Shown piece by piece: positions 37,846 to 38,491 of a DNA stretch of 38,491 nt; position 1 is the first letter of the stretch; the number at the start of each line of letters is the position of its first letter. Position numbers and translations under genes: made by a program. The notes under the pieces are model-generated. The model worked only from the letters and a program-made list of their open reading frames with translations, ran no database searches and was not told the origin of the DNA. Origin of the DNA: Candidatus Magasanikiibacteriota bacterium (lineage in GTDB: Bacteria > Patescibacteriota > Patescibacteriia > Magasanikbacterales > GWA2-37-8); NCBI GenBank assembly GCA_023246715.1, contig JAHFHZ010000008.1:1-38491 (forward strand), read 5' to 3'.

Positions 37846-38491
37846 AAAGAGTTAAAACCACCTTTTACACTTAACATGGATTTAGGGACCTTAGCTGGCG
37901 ATCTGGGCTGTTCCCCTTTCGACCATGGAGCTTAGCCCCCACAGTCTGACTCCTGTGCTGTAACTCTTGGCATTCGGAGTTTGATTGAAACTGGTATCCC
38001 GAAGGACCCGAGTCTCATCCAGTGCTCTACCACCAAGAGGATCGCACAAGGCTATACCTAAATATATTTCGAGGAAAACCAGCTATCACCGAGTTCGATT
38101 AGAATTTCTCTCCTATCCACAACTCATCTCCGAGTGTTGCACGGCTCGTGAGTTCGGACCTCCTCCCGCCTTTCGGCGGGATTCATCCTGGTCATGGATA
38201 GCTCACCCGGTTTCGGGTTATGCGCATGCCACCTTTTGGTCGCCCTTTCAGACTCGCTTTCGCTGTGCCTCCGCCACAGAGTGGCTTAAGCGGCGACATA
38301 CGTCATACTCGCAGGCTCATTCTTCAATAGGAATACCGTCACCCTTGCGGGCTCCGGCTCTTTGTAAGCGAACGGTTTCAGATACTATTTCATCGCCCTT
38401 CCGGGCTGCTTTTCACCTTTCCCTCGTGGTACTTGTCCACTATCGATCACTAAATGTGTTTAGTCTTAGACCATAGTCGGCCCGGATTCAG

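Overview
38.5 kb chromosomal window, probably from a Candidate Phyla Radiation (Patescibacteria)-like bacterium (inference from gene content, compact operons and an intron-containing 23S). Left end: a GC-rich islet with two orphan genes that have strong Shine-Dalgarno (SD) sequences, then MBL-fold protein / small membrane protein / gyrA, a PLP aminotransferase, an ECF sigma factor with a DUF4349-like membrane protein, FemAB-like, rpmF-nusB-rnc, and three tRNAs. Middle: an accessory island of about 5 kb carrying a class II Fic protein and a TOTE-type primase-helicase, next to a decayed transposase. It is followed by a divergent beta-carbonic-anhydrase-like protein, a 19-aa Lys-rich peptide gene, EndoQ-like PHP protein, RluA and a methyltransferase. 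A split ATP-citrate-lyase-like set (citryl-CoA synthetase beta and alpha plus citryl-CoA lyase) follows. Right side: YvcK/CofD-like, HAD, glmS, GlmU-N-like, a TrmB-like regulator, class I aldolase, GlpX, an HD protein, then 5S and a partial 23S rRNA on the minus strand. The 23S is interrupted by two ORF-less group I introns at E. coli sites about L1931 and L2500. Product names come from reading motifs by eye; no database search was run.
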